From assembly GCA_036898135.1 (NCBI GenBank), contig CM072511.1:163384564-163448563 (forward strand): a stretch of 64,000 nucleotides of DNA, in the 5' to 3' direction. The notes under the pieces were generated by a model. It saw only the letters and a list, made by a program, of their open reading frames with translations. It ran no database searches and had not been told where the DNA came from. Source of the stretch: Oncomelania hupensis (Eukaryota > Mollusca > Gastropoda > Littorinimorpha > Pomatiopsidae). Positions 26,037 to 38,943 of this stretch are shown here, in pieces. The stretch's first letter is position 1. Each line of letters opens with the position of its first letter. The translations under genes and the position numbers were made by a program.

Positions 26037-26450
26037 AATCGAAATTTCTATGAAAACTGAGCAAACCAAACAGCTAATCAACAACAAACGACAATCAGAA
26101 TCACTAATACAAGGATAAGCTAATATTAACAGTGTGTACTCACCTCAATCAACTTGTTTAATAGTGCAATAATAACTAAAGTTAGTAGATTACACTTTCA
26201 GTTTGTGAACGTCTGTGAGTACGAAGAAAAACTTCTAGAATAAAGAAACAAAAAAACCTTCTGGAAATTTTATAATCGCCACCAAAGATCAACTCTGGAA
26301 GCAGGCTTCAATTACAGCCAATTTCAATACTGACAGAGGACTGTGAATTACAAATCAAAAAATTTGCCAAAAATTCGTCAGAGAATTCTCACAGCCTCTT
26401 TCCCTTCACGCATGCCTAACCGGAAACCAAAGATATCAAAACAAAGAGTT

Positions 26451-26839
26451 CGATTTATCCCCTGCTATATGTTTATTTTTCCGAAGATGTCGGATAACAT
26501 TAGTTGTAGAAAAGAAAGATGAAACCCTGAAACACACAACATAAAATCTACGCTCACTACCAATCTCCATTCTGTTTCATTCTCACTATTCTCAAAAATA
26601 TATCTATCAATATTAATTCTATATTTATCACATTAATAACGGATTTTAAAAAAAAAATATAAACATTAATAGGAAATAACTATAGACTATATTACAGAAA
26701 AGAGAATCCACAAAACAATTATTTTTAAAATGGCTACAGTGAACATGTTGATGCTCACTCATACTCAAGAAAAACCCCATGACAATGATAAGATATAATT
26801 ATTGTCCCAATAAAAAAAGTAATTATATTTTACAATACA

Positions 26840-26910
<71 letters not shown>

Positions 26911-27527
26911 CTACATGTATGTTATTCACATAGATGCAAATAGTTTAAACTTATGACTTACCATATTTGTGGAACAAGGGTTACACAATTCATAAAGAAG
27001 TCTTGCCTCTAAGGTTATCAAAGCAAAAGTCCAAATAATATCTCATTACAGAATATATATATCCTATTCAAAACTAGCGTTCAACTTTCTCCCAGCAATA
27101 AAAAATAACCGGTTTATACAACTTAGTAATAAGAACAATACTCACAATATGATTAGAAGAATAAAAATACAACCAAGAGAAATAACCAAGTACTTAAGGC
27201 ATCAGACAAAACAAAGAAGAATAAAGGGAAGTAAACTCGAACATACTACCAAACACAGTACCTACTCATTAAAAATACTGCTGGTAACATAAGCACAAAT
27301 ACTAAAAGAAGACCTGACAACCCGAAATCCGTGAACTTGACAGGAAATGGGCATTAAAAGTGGTACCACTTTTCCTCTTGCGCCTCATTCCACACATAAA
27401 TACAACCACGGAATTGCATACAAGCATCTCTCTCTCTGACTCCCTCTCCTCACTTGACAATCTCTCCAACACAACCAGCTCTCTCTCTCTCTCTTGAAAA
27501 CCAGGGTGGGAGGAGGCACATCTGACA
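26451..27527. other. No gene; AAT microsatellite inside
   Basis: Very AT-rich, with an (AAT)n array at about 26,844-26,911. No coding feature was recognised. Confidence 0.6.
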
Positions 27528-27824
27528 AAAAGAAGAAGAAGAAGGGAAGTAACCTCGAAGAAGAAGAAGAAAGAAGAAGAAAAGAAGAAGAAGAAGAAGA
27601 AGAACTGAAGAAGAAGAAGAAGAAGAAGAAGAAAAAGAAGAAGAAGAAGAAAAGAAGAAGAAGAAGAAGAAGAAGAAGAAGAAGAAGAAGAAGAAGAAGA
27701 AGAAGAAGAAAAAAGACGACGATGATGATGATCTATGCAATAACAATGACGATTTCGGTATGTATGACATGGCATACAAACATACGTGCGCGTATACAGC
27801 CGGGAGCGAGGACATGGTGGAAAG

Positions 27825-27913
<89 letters not shown>
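27528..27913. repeat. (GAA)n and (GA)n microsatellites
   Basis: An impure GAA array (about 27,528-27,715) is followed by 110 bp of unique sequence and a GA array (27,828-27,913). All long frames here are simple-repeat translations. Confidence 0.97.
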
Positions 27914-27914
<1 letters not shown>

Positions 27915-28404
27915 CAGCGACTGAGACAGACTGACTGACAGATAAAGAAACAGACACAGACGGATACTACATTATATCCCTCTCTCCCTGCCACAAGACC
28001 AAGACCCTCGCGAGTTGCGAAGGTAGCGGTTTCCTGAGAAGGAAGTCATCCAGACGCTCCAGGAGACAAGTTCCCAGGTCGCCACACACATACAAACCGT
28101 GAAATCCCGTTATACAGCCTGAACCCTTTTCTCCTGTTTACTCTTCGCCACTCAGGGCTTTATTGGGAACAGACCTTTTTTTTTTTAAACCTTCCCATAA
28201 TCAGCTTCTAATTTCTGACGGTCCTTTAACTTTTGTTGACGGCCAATCTTCATAAACTGCGTTTCGCTTTCTTTAGTCCATTTACTATTGAGAATCTAGC
28301 TCCTACACTGTTTCTTGGCGGACGAAGATTCTCTAAGCTTGAGAACACTCGCAATTCACCGAGCTGTCTCTATCGGGAATGTGATAGATCTTTTAATGTG
28401 TGTA
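27914..28404. other. No gene recognised
   Basis: Unique sequence without recognisable motifs. Confidence 0.5.
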
Positions 28405-28510
28405 AGCTCCTCTCTTCAAGGTTGCTGGTCCCAATCCCACAGGGGACGACCTTAATGGGGCTTGGGTACCAGACTTTTGAGATCACCGAGGGTTTATAGA
28501 ATTGATTGCA
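28405..28510 (+). mobile_element. Degenerate SINE fragment
   Basis: Has a B-box-like GGTCCCAATCCC, then GGTACCAGAC and TTTTGAGATCACCGAGGGTT. This is the same order as the SINE at 5,836, but the A box and 3' half are missing. Confidence 0.65.
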
Positions 28511-29210
28511 TTAAAAATAAATAAATAAAATTATATTTAAATTAAAGTCTATTTCTATTCAGTCTATTAATGGCAATCGTCCTTGCTTTACTGTTTACAC
28601 ATGTTTGAGTGATACATTTGAGTTGCGTGTTAGGGAATGTGTGTGTGTGTGCGTGTGTGTGTGTGCGTGTGTGCGTGTAGCAAGATAGCGCATATGATTA
28701 GTAATGTTTGTATGGTACAGAACGCCACACTCTGATTGACTGGTAATGTGTGTGAGGGGGAGGGCGGGTGGCGGAGGGAGAGGGAACCCGTATACAGCAC
28801 CCAGTATTAGTATTGATCTTTCATTGGGAACAAGGTCTTACATTTTGTCTTACATTGCACTCCTTTGATCAAAATATCTGTCCGAGTTCAAAATGTACCC
28901 TGAAGATGCCTAGAAAATAATAGCAAAACTAATATCCAGAGTTGGTAAACAAGATGGGACCAATTATATGTAACTAAAGCAGAGTCTTTGACCATTCTTT
29001 TGGGTTTTGGCTAACTTTAGTATTAACTTACAGGCCTAATTACCCAGACAGTGTTCGCGTATCTTTTGACCAACGTTGAGGCCATTTCCAGTCAACAGCA
29101 AGTGTCACAACATACCATGTGTACACTGTCATTGCTAGTCGGTCTCGGCACACTAGCTACGACAACAAAATGGTAAACACGGGAATCAAGTAGTCTTGTC
29201 TTAAGATACA
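28511..29210. other. No gene; GT-rich tract inside
   Basis: A GT/GC tract lies at about 28,637-28,680. Nothing else was recognised. Confidence 0.55.
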
Positions 29211-29272
29211 ATAATAATAATAAAAAAAAATTAAAAAAATAATAAAAATAATAAATAATAATAATAATAATA

Positions 29273-29341
<69 letters not shown>
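29211..29341. repeat. (AAT)n microsatellite
   Basis: Impure AT-rich start followed by a long AAT array. Confidence 0.96.
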
Positions 29342-29342
<1 letters not shown>

Positions 29343-30966
29343 TAGACGGGCAAAGCACAAATGACTCAAATGCTCCTTATGGAACTCGTAATATTTAACA
29401 TTAAAATGAGCGCCCAGAAAAAACAAAATGAAATGGCGGCGTTAAATGCCATTGGTGTTGTTGGTCATCATTTTGGTCTTCTCTGCACTTATTTCCATTC
29501 CAAAGAAACAACTGCTGCCCTGACAATGTTGAAGCCCATTTGGAAAGACAGGACCATCAGTTTACACTCCAAGGTAAGGCTGCTGCGCTCCCTTGTCATC
29601 TCCATCTTCCTACACGCATGCAAAACATGGACCCTCACAGCAGATCTACAACGAAGAATACAAAGCATGGAGATGAGGTGCTACAGAAGACTTCTGGGCA
29701 TTTTCTATAACAAGCACACCACCAACGATGAAGTCCGACAGACCATCACACAAGCCATTGGACAACACGATGACATGCTCACACTCAGTCGTGAAGAATT
29801 GGAAACTCCGATGGTATGGCCACGTCACCAGGCCTCGCAAAGACCATCCTGCAAGGCACGATGCAAGCAGGCAGAATGAGATGGAAACAGAAAAAGAAGT
29901 GGGAGGACAACATTCGAGAATGGACTGGCTTGACACTGAGCGAAGCCATGAGGGTTGCTGAGGACCGAGAAAGATGGAGTACGCTGGTTAAACGATCACC
30001 TGTGGCGCCCCAACGACTTTCCAGTTACGGGATAGGATAGGATAAGATAGGATAGATGCTCTTGACCTCGAGATGACACTAACTTCCCTCTCCAAATACA
30101 CTCATATACCGTCAAATAAAGTACAGCAAAAGTTGTATTATAATATAACACACACACAAAACCGGTTACCTTGGGATGACTTTGATCTTCAGTGACCTTG
30201 ACCTTGATCCTCACGTGATCTTTCATGCATGTCTGATTAAATCCAATGTTGTTGCATAATATGTGCTTAATAAACAGCCATTTCACTGTAAGATGACCTA
30301 TTTTTTTGTATATTTTTGCAAGGTCTAAAAGGACATTGACCTTCAAAATCAACGCAAAAACGGAAAATATATGAAAGATCAAAGTATATTCTATAAAAAT
30401 AAAACAAGTTTGGACTATATATTTCTCATAGTTTAGGATCCAGGTCACTTCAAAGTACCTATACTAACCGTCTTTGGACAGCTCCAGTGACCTTGACCTT
30501 GGGGTGAGGTTGACCAAATTTTCAAAGTATGTGTGTCTCATTGATATTTATCATTCATCAACGAACCATAAGTTCAATATTAATAACCTAGAACATAAGT
30601 GAAATTTTGTGAAAAATTTTAATTGTTTGACTAACATTAAGGACCCTGTGACCTTGATTTTGAAGTGAAGTCATTCATTCACTGATCATTTATGAGGTCT
30701 CATGGGTATACACCATCTTACCAAGTTTGAACGTGGCAGCTGAAATAGGTTCTGAGTACTTAGCCACTTTAAAGGTTTTGCACAGGCAGACGGCGGACAT
30801 CGACAGAGGACTGACAGACGGCCGGACATTTTTTTTAAGATAATATTTTTTGACTTCTTCAGATTAGCCAAAATATGGCAAATTTTTATTTCAGTTATTT
30901 ATTTATTTTGGGAAGGGGAGGGGGGGGGAGTGAGTACATAGACTCACATTGCTATGCATGTGAGTC
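29343..30966 (+). repeat. TGACCTTGA-rich repeat, copy 1, split by a LINE
   Basis: Both ends match the uninterrupted copy at 47,748-48,737. The 5' end shares CTTATGGAACTCGTAATATT and the 3' end shares TGCTATGCATGTGAGTC. The middle is interrupted by a GGATA-tailed LINE fragment. Short inverted ends (GACTCACATG type) suggest a DNA-transposon derivative. Repeated TGACCTTGA and TCAAGGTCA motifs occur throughout. Confidence 0.8.
29480..30055 (+). mobile_element. GGATA-tailed LINE 3' fragment nested in a repeat
   Basis: The frame carries the end of the LINE ORF2: LHSKVRLLRSLVISIFLHAC, CYRRLLGIFYNKHTTNDEVR, then after a frameshift near 29,790 LAKTILQGTMQAG, DNIREWTGLTLSEAMRV and LSSYGIG. A (GGATA)n tail closes it at about 30,055. 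The 5' boundary is uncertain (29,454-29,500). It interrupts the surrounding repeat, so it is the younger insertion. Confidence 0.88.
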
Positions 30967-31075
30967 GATAATAATAGTGATAAAAATAATACGTGTCTTT
31001 ATATATAAGGTTTTTTCCTAAATATAAAACCAGTTCAAAGCGCAGTTCTCCCATATTCATACATAAATGTTAATG

Positions 31076-31137
31076 AGATTTCAGTAGTAATCTTGCCTTA
31101 AGAAATGAGATTTCAGTAGTAATCTTGCTTTAAGGAA
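31076..31137 (+). repeat. Short tandem duplication
   Basis: Two adjacent copies of a roughly 30-bp unit, GAGATTTCAGTAGTAATCTT followed by GCYTTAAG. Confidence 0.85.
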
Positions 31138-31203
31138 GAAAATGTCTGCAGCAGTCTAGGTTTAAGTAAACAAAATCACATAGGATACGTACATAATTAT
31201 ATG

Positions 31204-31206
<3 letters not shown>

Positions 31207-31293
<87 letters not shown>
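31207..31293. repeat. (TA)n microsatellite
   Basis: Pure TA dinucleotide array of about 87 bp. Confidence 0.97.
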
Positions 31294-31298
<5 letters not shown>

Positions 31299-31599
31299 CA
31301 TATCATATTACCCGCTTCGCCAAGTTCCCATGCTGGTAATGTATGAGAATAATCTGTACAAACCACTAAGCAGCCTTTCTTTACTAATTATAATAGCGTA
31401 GTCAACAAAGAATACCTTAGACTGGCCACATTAAAACTGCCTTGCTTAGAGCATCATCGTAGAGGAGGCGACATGACTGACATTGACAAACAACATGATT
31501 GATTTGTAGAAATTAACATGAAGCTTTGTACAAATACCTTCATGACCTTTGTGAGGTGTCCAGCCCACAAATCAATCTGGCTACAACCCAAGAAATTGA

Positions 31600-31810
31600 G
31601 AGGAAAACTCCATGAAATTCTGTAAAGGCCACGGCAGACTAGGTGTCCGGAGCAACTTCTTCTCTCAACGCGTGATCTCTGACTGGAACAGCCTGCCTAA
31701 TAGTGTGGTCACAGTACAGCTCCTACTGTCAACAGTTTCAAAAATCGCATTGGCAATACCTTCCCACGCTACATGACCCTATGTGCATTAAGTAACATTC
31801 CGAATCCCAA
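31600..31810 (+). mobile_element. LINE reverse-transcriptase C-terminal remnant
   Basis: The frame reads RLGVRSNFFSQRVISDWNSL followed by PNSVVT. After a frameshift it continues with VNSFKNRIGNTFPRYMTL. This FFSQRVISDWNSLP-to-NSFK arrangement is the usual end of CR1/L2-type ORF2 proteins. Only about 60 residues remain. Confidence 0.8.
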
Positions 31811-32426
31811 TCCAGTACTCGGTGTTATAATATCTCGAGCCTAGTAAATGGAATCTATTGTTCGTTCAATTTTATTTTTTTAATCACCACGCATGCAAGT
31901 AAATTTGATTGGAGGGATGAACAAGTCGAAAAGACCTACATCCATCAAGTTCACGACTAGAGAGAAAGACAGAAAACTAAGCCAGGGGTACTTGTGGAGT
32001 GCACCCGACTCGCGTCGTGGTTAACGGTACAACAGGAAATCCCCTACCCCGGACCCCCATACCCTCAACACCCCCTTCCCACCCCCTCCCATCCGTTCTA
32101 ATTCCATCCATCTTAAAACTTTGTCTTCAGTCCTGCCAGATGGTCGGCTACACACGCAAGCGCGCTCACAGACAGAACTCCTCTCTGTTCCTTAACAGTA
32201 ACCCCCACCTGTCCTCCTTTTCTACATTCCATCCTACCTTTCCATTCTGGTTCTCTTTATCCTCCCCACCCTCGCTTTCCCCCACTCCTCACCTCTTAAA
32301 ATTTATTCCTCGCGTCGCCAGCTGCTCGACCTCACACCGTCGGCTTAGCACCCTTCCTTAACTCACAGAAACAAACTCACAGATACCGAGACGAACAGAA
32401 AGACGGGCGGATACGCGCACACGAAT
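31811..32426. other. No gene recognised
   Basis: C-rich patch near 32,040-32,340. No recognisable feature. Confidence 0.5.
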
Positions 32427-32740
32427 ACTTTATTAGCTCAACAGAAAAATTCCATTGTGGCGCAAACATAGGACACAATTACTTTTTTTTTAATTACAAA
32501 ATACCAATAAGAATAAAAACATTGGTAGAAACTAAAAACGTTCTACATTGCACCAACTATTTATATCACATGACAAAAAGAAAAAGTAAAGCGCTGAAAT
32601 TGAAAAGATAAATCCACTTATGAAATACAATGACTAAAGCAGTAAATCATGACTCTGTTAAAAATGTAAATAATTAAAATGTAAAATTTGTCACCCACCC
32701 TTAATAATTTGTACACACACACCCTCACACGCAGAAGCCG
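32427..32740 (-). repeat. Diverged dispersed repeat (ACTTTATTAGCTCAA type)
   Basis: The start ACTTTATTAGCTCAACAGA with AAATTCCATTGTGGCGC resembles 46,892 onward (ACTTTATTATCTCAATCAAA, AAATTCACACGTGGTGCC). Both are followed by A-rich sequence and a CA-rich tract. Its nature is unknown; it may be the 3' UTR of a minus-strand retroelement. Confidence 0.45.
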
Positions 32741-34729
32741 AAAGTGTATTATAAATAATATATAAAATTCAACTGTTCTAAATGGCTACTTTGGAATGAA
32801 AGTGTTCTTAGAATGTAGTCCTGAATTTTGGGACTCTATAAGGTCTGCCTGATGGGCGGAGATCATACCGACTTGCCAACACATGGCTTCTGTCGACAAT
32901 CCTACAATAGGCTCAGGCTGTCTGGCTTCCTTCTCACAATTTTACTGCACACTCCCATTCACAAATACCGCAAAACCTATGACGCCCTCTGTTCCTCTCT
33001 GCTGATCACCTGTCCTCCTTTAATAATGACCATCCCACCTGTCTTGCCACCCCAACCCCACCTCCACCCCCCGCTACTCCCTTCTGGTCTGTCCTTTATC
33101 TCTTCTATTCACTCATCTATCTTCATCGAACAGCAAGTTATAGTCCTATCTTCTTTTATATATCCTTTTCCAGCAGGAGCACAAGGCACTGGCTGGTGAT
33201 TCAGGATCTAACTCGCCCGGGGCGCCCGCCTGCTCCCTTAGGTGCATCGCATCGTCAGAACTCCCCATGCAACCGAGCACAATCATGGGCAGCAGGGGAT
33301 AGGGAGAAGGGATCTAGTGCTATGGCAGGCACTCGCCCCTCTAGGACCTGGGTATCAGAATTTTCCATCCATGCGATGGAATGCCTATGTGCACAGACTA
33401 GATCTCGGTTTATACTCTCTTCCAAAGGAAGCGCTTATCTGCGCATCACAGTAATGTTTCGTTTTCTCGGCCCTACAGGCCATAAATCTTCATATTTAGA
33501 TTATCTGCCTGAAATATTATCGCTTAACATTTAATGTTTGAAGTGTTTTGCCGTCGTTTTTACCACTGAGCCATAGCGGGTCCTTTCTCCATGTTACACT
33601 GTTGTTGGTTTTTATCAGTAGTTGATTCAGCCCCGAAGCTTGAATCCTGAGAAGTGTAACTCAGATTCGTTTATCCACGCAATCTTTTCACTCAGCAACA
33701 AGGCAGGAGTCGTCGTATGAAGTTTTCCAACTTTATATTCAGCGTACAGCAACAACTGCGTACAAGATCGCTCAATCGCTTTTTTCACTTTCACTCGCAG
33801 ACACAGTGCATCGCCTATATAGTCCCTTTATAATCGAGAGAATGTTCGATCGAACATTCCAGCATGACGCAATATCAGCCAATCGGAATAAAATTCGTCA
33901 CCAGAACTATGCACTGTCTTGCGTCATATAACTTTATTTATGTTAGAATAATCTCTTAGCTACAACTAGATTTATCTACATGCTTCGATCGATGGTAAAC
34001 AAATAATTCTAGAAAATTTTCCAATAATATCGACAAATGAATATCATCAGCATTATAGTTTATACTAAGCTTCTTCCAACAACAACGCAAAACCAAATCA
34101 AAGGTAAATACACTCTGTTATTGCATGCTTTGCAAAACAAAACGATCGGATCTATCGTGCGCGTCTCAAAGGTACACTCCAATATTTTTACACCCCCACC
34201 CCTCCCACCCCCCCCACCCCCCCCACACACACATCCCTAAAACCTCCCATTTCTCATTTTGAAAATTAAATATCTTAAGCTGAGCGTCCTTTTGTCCGGA
34301 TACACAAACCTTGATCCGTTTAATACGTGCCGTGAATCCACCGGTGTGCAAACAAGTTCGCAAACCTGATAACGTTCACTGTTGATTGATTTTGTATTAG
34401 CACAGCAGCAGCAGCATCAGTAAATAGAGGCTTAATTTTCGGCCTCGCGGGCTATTCCACGCCTCTTCATTCAATGTTTTACATACGTGCGTAACATAGA
34501 CTTCTCGCTTCAAATCCCTATGGGGTGTCCCTTTTAACATTCAGCTGACGGAGAGCCGTCGCGTCTTAAGACGGAGAGAGAGAGCGAGCGAGAGAAAGAG
34601 AGAGTCAACTTGTCATTTCAAAAGATCATCTTAATCTTGTAATTGTTTTTCCAACTCAACTAAGAAACTGAGAACATAACATAAACAACACCCCAGTGAC
34701 CACTTCTAGTGTTGTGTTAGTTAAGATTC
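32741..34729. other. No gene; one short repeat remnant
   Basis: At about 33,389-33,420 a GTGCACAGACTAGATCTCGG piece matches the inverted head of the GCGCTATATAAA repeat family (compare 36,070 and 50,040). A C-rich tract lies at 34,190-34,230 and a GA patch at 34,568-34,605. No gene was recognised. Confidence 0.5.
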
Positions 34730-34985
34730 ATAGTTGCTATCCTCCCCCTATCCTTAAACTCGTTAGGTCGTAGGGGCCACAGATGATCGTGTAACCAGAG
34801 AGTTACTTCTTCATTTCCCCTGTTCGCCCGATTGGAAAACCAGTGTCAAAACCATCATTCCCTCTCTTTTGTTGTCCTCCCCCTTTTTTACGTCTCCCCT
34901 TTCTTCTAACCTCCTTGCTTGTGCCTTGCAGGATGATCTTTACAGGACTGATGACGTGACACCAGATCACATATAGTTGCTATCC
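34730..34985 (-). mobile_element. GGATA-family LINE 3' fragment with 13-bp TSD
   Basis: About 230 bp of decayed 3' LINE sequence (34,743-34,972, minus strand) is similar to 14,065-14,330: it shares CCACAGATGATCGTGTAACC and the CTTGCAGGATGATCTTT region. It is bounded by an exact 13-bp repeat ATAGTTGCTATCC (34,730-34,742 and 34,973-34,985). The tail is almost lost. Confidence 0.85.
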
Positions 34986-36044
34986 CCAATATTTTTTGTT
35001 TTCTTTTTTCCCCTCTCAATCGCTCCTCCCACCGCAATCCCTCTGTGTACATAAATAGTTTTAATTTTAAAAATTTAAAATTTTAAATGTTATATAATTA
35101 ATTGTTTTGTTTGTTTATCAATCATTTTAACCAAGTCCATGTGCCCTTAACGGGTTTTCTTTCTGGAATAAACTTGCCTTGCCTTGTAAAAAAAAAAAAT
35201 ATTATTTAAAAAAAATGCGCAATCAGATTTTATAGCTTTAAATTAACTGTTTATGATTTCATTAGAGAGCCTGATGGCCCCGTGCAGCTCACGAAGCCCG
35301 TGAAGCTGTTGGTCTTGATTAGGTGTAGGATATTACCATGGCAACGGCCGTCCGCAAGGACACGCAAAGCAAAATTGTACGCCACCCGATCCGGACAGTT
35401 GAGAGTTTGCGTTGGCGGACCCCTTTTGCGTAAGCGCTTCTGGATGAAAGAAATCGGGCAATCCATTTTCTTCTTGTGCTATTTTTTTAATGCGCATTGC
35501 GTTTGCGTAACGACACATAAGGACGCGCAGCTTTATATTGTCTACTCCATTTAACGCCTCTATATAACTCCCAACCCCATCTCTCTTCACCCCTCCGGGA
35601 CTACTTTGGCTGAATGCATGCCACCTGCCACCGCTGTGGACCCGACACAAAGAGAAGGGCCATGACGCCACCCTGTACCGTTAGCTTCCTTTCAGCCCTA
35701 GGGTCGGGTCCCTGGCCTTTCCGCACGACACTGAAGCGTTCTGGGGAGAGAGCTCCGCATACTCCATAAACACAGAGGGTATAGTCTCAAAACTCCAGGC
35801 TAGACTGGGTTAGGCTAACGCTTGCATCACAACAACCAAAGATTAATTTTGTAAATAGAAAGACTGCTTCAGTTCAGCTCTGACACACGTGACGTGGGAA
35901 AGGCAGGGAGGGTGGGGGAGTTACTGAACCACAAACACCACCACACCATCAATCATCATCACCAGATACTGAGATAGTGATATTTCTTTTTTAAATGGTA
36001 CCGCACTTTAAATGCTATAATAGAATTATACCCTGAGACACTGC
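34986..36044. other. No gene recognised
   Basis: A roughly 300-bp stretch at 35,270-35,560 is richer in CpG and GCGT words than its flanks. No domain, terminal repeats or RNA gene could be supported. Confidence 0.5.
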
Positions 36045-36360
36045 GCCCCTACTCCTTTGGATGAGAGTATAAACCAAGGTCTAGTTTCTTCAAGCAAGCA
36101 TTTCATCTCATGCACTTGAAAGATCCCGACGCTCATGATGTCCTAGATGAGCGAGTGCCGGCTACACAAATACACCCAGCATGCACCAGGTCCCTTCTAG
36201 TTCTCCCCATACCCGAACGCCCAGGATTGTGCCCAGTGGTCTGGGCGTGAGACGATGCGTCCAAAGGCTGCAAGAGGGCGCCTTAGGTGGCTTTAATTAG
36301 ATCATGTATCAGCCAGCACCTTGAGCAGCTCTTGAGCTGGAAAGACACTATATAAGAATG
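36045..36360 (+). mobile_element. SINE-like repeat with GCGCTATATAA-type tail, copy 1
   Basis: Shared blocks in order are AGTATAAACCAAGGTCTAGT, ACACAAATACACCCAGCATG, CACCAGGTCCCTTCT, GGGCGCCTTAGG, CTTGAGCAGCTCTTGAGCTG and a final ACTATATAAGA. Other copies lie at 50,035, 56,335 and 63,195. No clear pol III A/B boxes were seen, so its class is uncertain. Confidence 0.8.
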
Positions 36361-37802
36361 ATGACAAAACAATACAACTGTATTGTCCGATAAAAAACAC
36401 AAATTTGACTTTGTCCATGCATGCAACAACATAAATATGAGAACTAACAATACAACTATAAAAAGAAATAAAAAGTCAGATCTGCTTACAATAATTATTA
36501 CATGCAACCATCATACACACATACAATATCAATAAAATCAATAAATTGATATGTTATAGTTAGCCGGAACTCAAATGTTCAAACTTTGACAATAGGTAGT
36601 ATAATATTAAGCAAGAGCCTCATAATACAAATTATTGCAATGAAAGCTCTCCAGTGAATGTGTAGGCAGCTTAAAAAAGACTAGACTCCTTGATAAAGTC
36701 ATAGCAGGAGTCTAGCAAAAGGGTACATATTAGTATTACAATTTTACAGTCATCAAGGGTCACCCGATTCCACAGGCACCACAAAACTATCACTTAGTTC
36801 ATTCACAACAAAGCCTTTGAGCATGCTGGTCATGCTCAACTGTGTTTTATCTGTGTGCACCTAAGAATTCTAAAAGAACTTTCGACTCAGGCAACATCTC
36901 GTGGGTTTTCTCAGGTACTCCGGTTTGCTCTGCCAGCAAAATTTTTAAAATCACAAATTATGTTAGGTAGGTAGGGTTTGGGTGCGCCACTGGCTGCGAT
37001 TATGCCTTCCCCAGGGGAGGCGGCCAAGAGTTTCCTGATAGAAAAGGATAATAAGGTCTGCAACAAAAACAAAAACAAAAACTACAAAAAACCAAATCAG
37101 CCATTTACTGCTATAGCAAATGATTTTTCACATGCTTTTACACGACGTTTAGATTCAAATTTTGCCAATATTATTACTATCAGAGTAAAGAAATGTATGA
37201 TTACATAAGCTAACAGTCCTCTCTTACTGTGAATTATGAATCAATCAATCAGCTCAACATAAAATAGAGCTTTTCCAGCTCATTTATAAAAACATATTAT
37301 ACACTTTTTTTCCCCGCAATTCTCATCTTGACCTCAGACATTAATTAAAATTAAAATTTAATTATAAAGAAAAAAAATTGCCTTAAGTGCTTAAGTGCAA
37401 CTGTGCACAGACTAGACCTCGTTTATACTCTTAGTTCAAAGCAATATCAAGTTTCTATTATCAATGTTTTATCAGCATTTTTAACTAATACTACAAACAC
37501 ACAACAAACATGTAATTGGCAAATTTTACAAATTGCCCAGGGGACTCAATCAAATTAAAAAAAAAATATTATTAATGGTGAGCTAACGAATTATTAAGTA
37601 CTAAGAACATGATCCATCCACACCCAATGATATAGTTTATGATTGTGTTTGTTTCATATTTCACATGCTGGGATATAAAGTAGGTTAACCGTTAAGGCTA
37701 CCATAAAAATTAAATGGGGAGCAAGTTTATATATATATATATGAATTGTCACAGGTATAAAGAGCTAATAGCCATACATCATCAGTTAATGTACAAAATA
37801 AA
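36361..37802. other. No gene; two repeat scraps
   Basis: At 36,885-36,955 a SINE central-domain piece (GGGTTTTCTCAGGTACTCCG) is present. At 37,402-37,432 an inverted head piece of the GCGCTATATAA family occurs (GTGCACAGACTAGACCTCG). The remainder is AT-rich and unrecognised. Confidence 0.55.
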
Positions 37803-37982
37803 AGAAAGAAAGAGATTTCTCTTATATAGCGCACTTATAAGCTCAGAGAGCTTCTCAAAGCGCTGGCCACTACTATCCAGCAATCACAAAATAGTTTGCT
37901 GAAGTCAGGATTCGAACCCACGTCGCCCGAGACGCGCGTATACAAGTCGAGCGCTCTGACGACTGAGCTATCCCTGCCGCCG
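37803..37982 (-). mobile_element. tRNA-derived SINE, minus strand
   Basis: On the minus strand the head reads GGGATAGCTCAGTCGTCAGA, with A-box character, followed by B box GGTTCGAATCC (plus-strand complement at 37,908-37,918). The 3' end carries the TATATAAGAG/GCGC tail. A tRNA acceptor stem cannot be completed, so it is a SINE and not a tRNA gene. Confidence 0.88.
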
Positions 37983-38906
37983 ACTAGATGGAGTAGATGA
38001 ATACAGACTAGATGGAGCCCATCATTTGAACTAAACCTAGGATTTGAAATTCAACCTATGTATAAAATGCCCAATGATTAGCTGCAGTGCATGACTGTAT
38101 ACATGTATAAATGCTTTACATGAAATAATCCTATACAGGTCCCAGGGTCTCAGTATTAAGGATGCCAATTTTGCTTGTTTTTTTTTTTTTTTAATTCACT
38201 TTACTTGAGAAATTGCACTGCAGTCACAGTAAAAAGATAATGGGCAATTAAATGTTGCAAAATCCGACTGCTAAGCTTTGAATTTTAGGCATCTTTCTTT
38301 GTTGTGCAAAGCAAACAACTGGTCTTGCTATAGTACTGTATTTATAACACTTTTGCAGCAGTGCTAATTTTAGAATCAACTTTGATGCTAGTAATAAGTA
38401 CATTTATAAGCAAACACATTTTTGGATTTAAAGCAAAACTGCACTTTTGATAGTTTGTGTGTGTGCTTAATCCTATCTTTCCAGGCGGAGCGACACTCAC
38501 TGTGAATTTGAGAACGATATATATGTGAGGCTGAAATGTGCCACCTTGGGAAATGTAACTATGACCCAGGTACATTATATTATCAAAGATTACTACATGG
38601 CTGTGTAATAGTAATAATGCAGTAGTAAAGCCTACTACTACTGTACTACTAGCACAATCACTGAAGCACATCAACAAGTTGGAAGGCAGCCAACACCACG
38701 AGGCCTGTTGGTCAGGGGCCAACCCTATCATCAGCCTATTGCCAGTATTGGGCCCTAGTTTTTAACAAAGACCGCAACACTGTTTTCACTGCTCTATATG
38801 CACAATAAAGCCCTTCCATGCACTGTGCTATTGACTTTTATTAATGTAAAGATCCAATAACCTGCACTGTGACAACAATTCGTTGGCAAAGACTGCACTC
38901 AAGACT

Positions 38907-38908
<2 letters not shown>
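37983..38908. other. No gene recognised
   Basis: AT-rich sequence with a poly(T) run near 38,178. Nothing recognised. Confidence 0.55.

Positions 38909-38943
<35 letters not shown>

Larger units (their letters stand above)
22071..26450 (-). mobile_element. Nearly full-length two-ORF LINE (CR1-like)
   Basis: The minus-strand order is 5' leader (about 26,450-26,037, boundary uncertain), ORF1 (26,036-25,209), ORF2 (about 25,120-22,207) and a short 3' UTR. The UTR ends in a (TGAAC)n pentamer tail at 22,071-22,100. A PHD-type finger in ORF1, an APE endonuclease with reverse transcriptase in ORF2, and a pentanucleotide tail all fit the CR1/L2 group. No target-site duplication was found. Confidence 0.9.

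Noticed and set aside
37900..37982. A tRNA gene on the minus strand
   Set aside because: Same reasoning; it continues into a SINE tail with TATATAAGAG/GCGC.
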